A DNA stretch of 23,292 nt, from the IMG/VR virus record IMGVR_UViG_3300030106_007369, positions 3,765 through 27,056 of that record. One strand, 5' to 3'. Below are positions 22,673 through 23,292 of this stretch, in pieces (the first letter of the stretch is position 1; every line of letters starts with the position of its first letter). A model generated the notes under the pieces. That model searched no databases. It was not told the origin of the DNA and saw nothing but the letters and a program-made list of their open reading frames with translations. Both the position numbers and the translations under genes were made by a program. This DNA is from a virus.

Positions 22673-23292
22673 AATTAGTATATGTGACTGGCTGTTTTGG
22701 TTTTATTGGCTCTTACGTTACAAGAAAATGTCTCGAACGTGGATGGAAAGTGTATGGTATCGACAAGGAAACTTATGTTGCCAACACTTCACTATATCAA
22801 GAATTTATGGCCCACGACAATTTTGAATATTTAAACGTAGACATCAAGGACTTAGGCCATTTGTATGACTGCGATTACGTGATAAATACCGCAGCCGAGT
22901 CACATGTAGGCAACAGCATTATCAGTAGCAAAGAGTTTATAGACAGCAATATTGTTGGTGTTCAAAACTTGCTTGACCTTGTAAGAAACAAGCCGATCAA
23001 TTGTAATCGACGACCAATATTCTTCCATTTCAGCACTGATGAGGTTTACGGAGACATTGTTGATGGCGAACATACTGAAACAGATTTGCTACACCCTAGT
23101 AACCCGTATTCAGCCGCCAAAGCCGCTGCTGATATGCTTGTGTTGGCTTGGGCTAGAACGTACGATTTGGAATATATAATTTTGCGCCCAACCAATAACT
23201 ATGGAATTGGACAATATCCAGAGAAACTGATTCCAGTTACTGTAAAGCTTTTGAACAGAGGTAAGAAGATCAAACTTCATGATAAAGGCGAG
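22669..23292 (+). CDS. RmlB-like nucleotide-sugar 4,6-dehydratase (partial, 3' end cut)
   Basis: 208 aa are present; the gene runs off the window. VTGCFGFIGS (Gly8, Gly11, Gly14) binds NAD. FSTDEVYGD contains Thr123, Asp124 and Glu125, the Asp-Glu pair of dTDP-glucose 4,6-dehydratases (CDP-glucose enzymes usually have Asp-Lys). YSAAKAAAD gives Tyr147 and Lys151, and LRPTNNYGIGQYPEKLIP is the standard RmlB block. It would produce the 4-keto-6-deoxysugar used by the RfbH-like enzyme. The ATGA overlap with the previous gene suggests coupling. Nucleotide preference is a weak inference. Confidence 0.88.
   Translation, partial: MKLVYVTGCFGFIGSYVTRKCLERGWKVYGIDKETYVANTSLYQEFMAHDNFEYLNVDIKDLGHLYDCDYVINTAAESHVGNSIISSKEFIDSNIVGVQNLLDLVRNKPINCNRRPIFFHFSTDEVYGDIVDGEHTETDLLHPSNPYSAAKAAADMLVLAWARTYDLEYIILRPTNNYGIGQYPEKLIPVTVKLLNRGKKIKLHDKGE

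Noticed and set aside
1-23292. CRISPR array or insertion sequence
   Set aside because: No regularly spaced repeats, transposase gene or flanking inverted repeats were found on reading both strands.

Overview
The window looks like part of the genome of a large tailed bacteriophage, probably a T4-like marine myovirus, or a viral contig assembled from the environment. It is AT-rich, every gene is on the + strand, and genes are packed with 1-50 nt overlaps. It carries typical phage cargo: PhoH, an HNH endonuclease, a Cas4-like nuclease, a phage tmRNA and a lone tRNA. I see no ribosomal or housekeeping genes. Host clues are a lipoprotein signal peptide (Gram-negative-style lipobox) and sigma70-like promoters. 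The host cannot be named from the sequence.

Layout. (1) 84-4470: a block that looks structural or assembly-related. It holds an HExxH metalloprotease-like protein with a long acidic tail, a small coiled-coil protein, a 694-aa protein joining a KxDG (ligase-like) N-terminal region to an HxGH nucleotidylyltransferase domain, and two unrecognised proteins. (2) 4481-6964: a perfect sigma70-type promoter, a Fis-like HTH protein, a thioredoxin-fold lipoprotein, a one-piece tmRNA with a readable degradation tag, a permuted papain/NlpC-type hydrolase and small unknowns. (3) 7007-9627: a eukaryotic-type (PMM2-like) phosphomannomutase, a second HxGH nucleotidylyltransferase, an HNH endonuclease and two unknowns. 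(4) 9628-10304: a 20-codon cysteine-rich microprotein, a hairpin-rich GC-rich spacer, tRNA-Asn(GTT), a small membrane protein and an unknown. (5) 10324-13464: PIN-PhoH ATPase, an unknown, a zinc metallopeptidase and a Cas4-like nuclease. (6) 13472 to the end: a tightly coupled glycan operon. It encodes three GT4-like glycosyltransferases, a CgeB-like GT, a GT2, a split two-subunit transketolase, a second CgeB-like GT broken by a frameshift, an SDR epimerase/reductase, an RfbH/E1-type [2Fe-2S] PLP 3-dehydratase and an RmlB-like 4,6-dehydratase that runs off the window.

How the genes fit together. Region 6, with PMM and the HxGH transferase in region 3, looks like a phage-borne pathway that makes activated deoxysugars and attaches them to an acceptor. 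The sequence does not show the acceptor (virion protein, DNA or host envelope). The most intriguing point is a thiamine-diphosphate transketolase pair placed three genes before an E1-type 3-dehydratase. In yersiniose-type pathways a different TPP enzyme adds a two-carbon branch to the 3,6-dideoxy-4-ketosugar that E1 helps to make. A branched-sugar route in a phage is therefore a reasonable but untested idea.

Regulation. Five sigma70-type promoters (TTGACA/TTGAAC/TTGCAA/TTGACT with 16-17 nt spacers and TATAAT/TATATT/TATACT) and one extended -10 promoter were found. Most lie inside the 3' end of the upstream gene. The last one (12654-12682) could drive the whole glycan operon.
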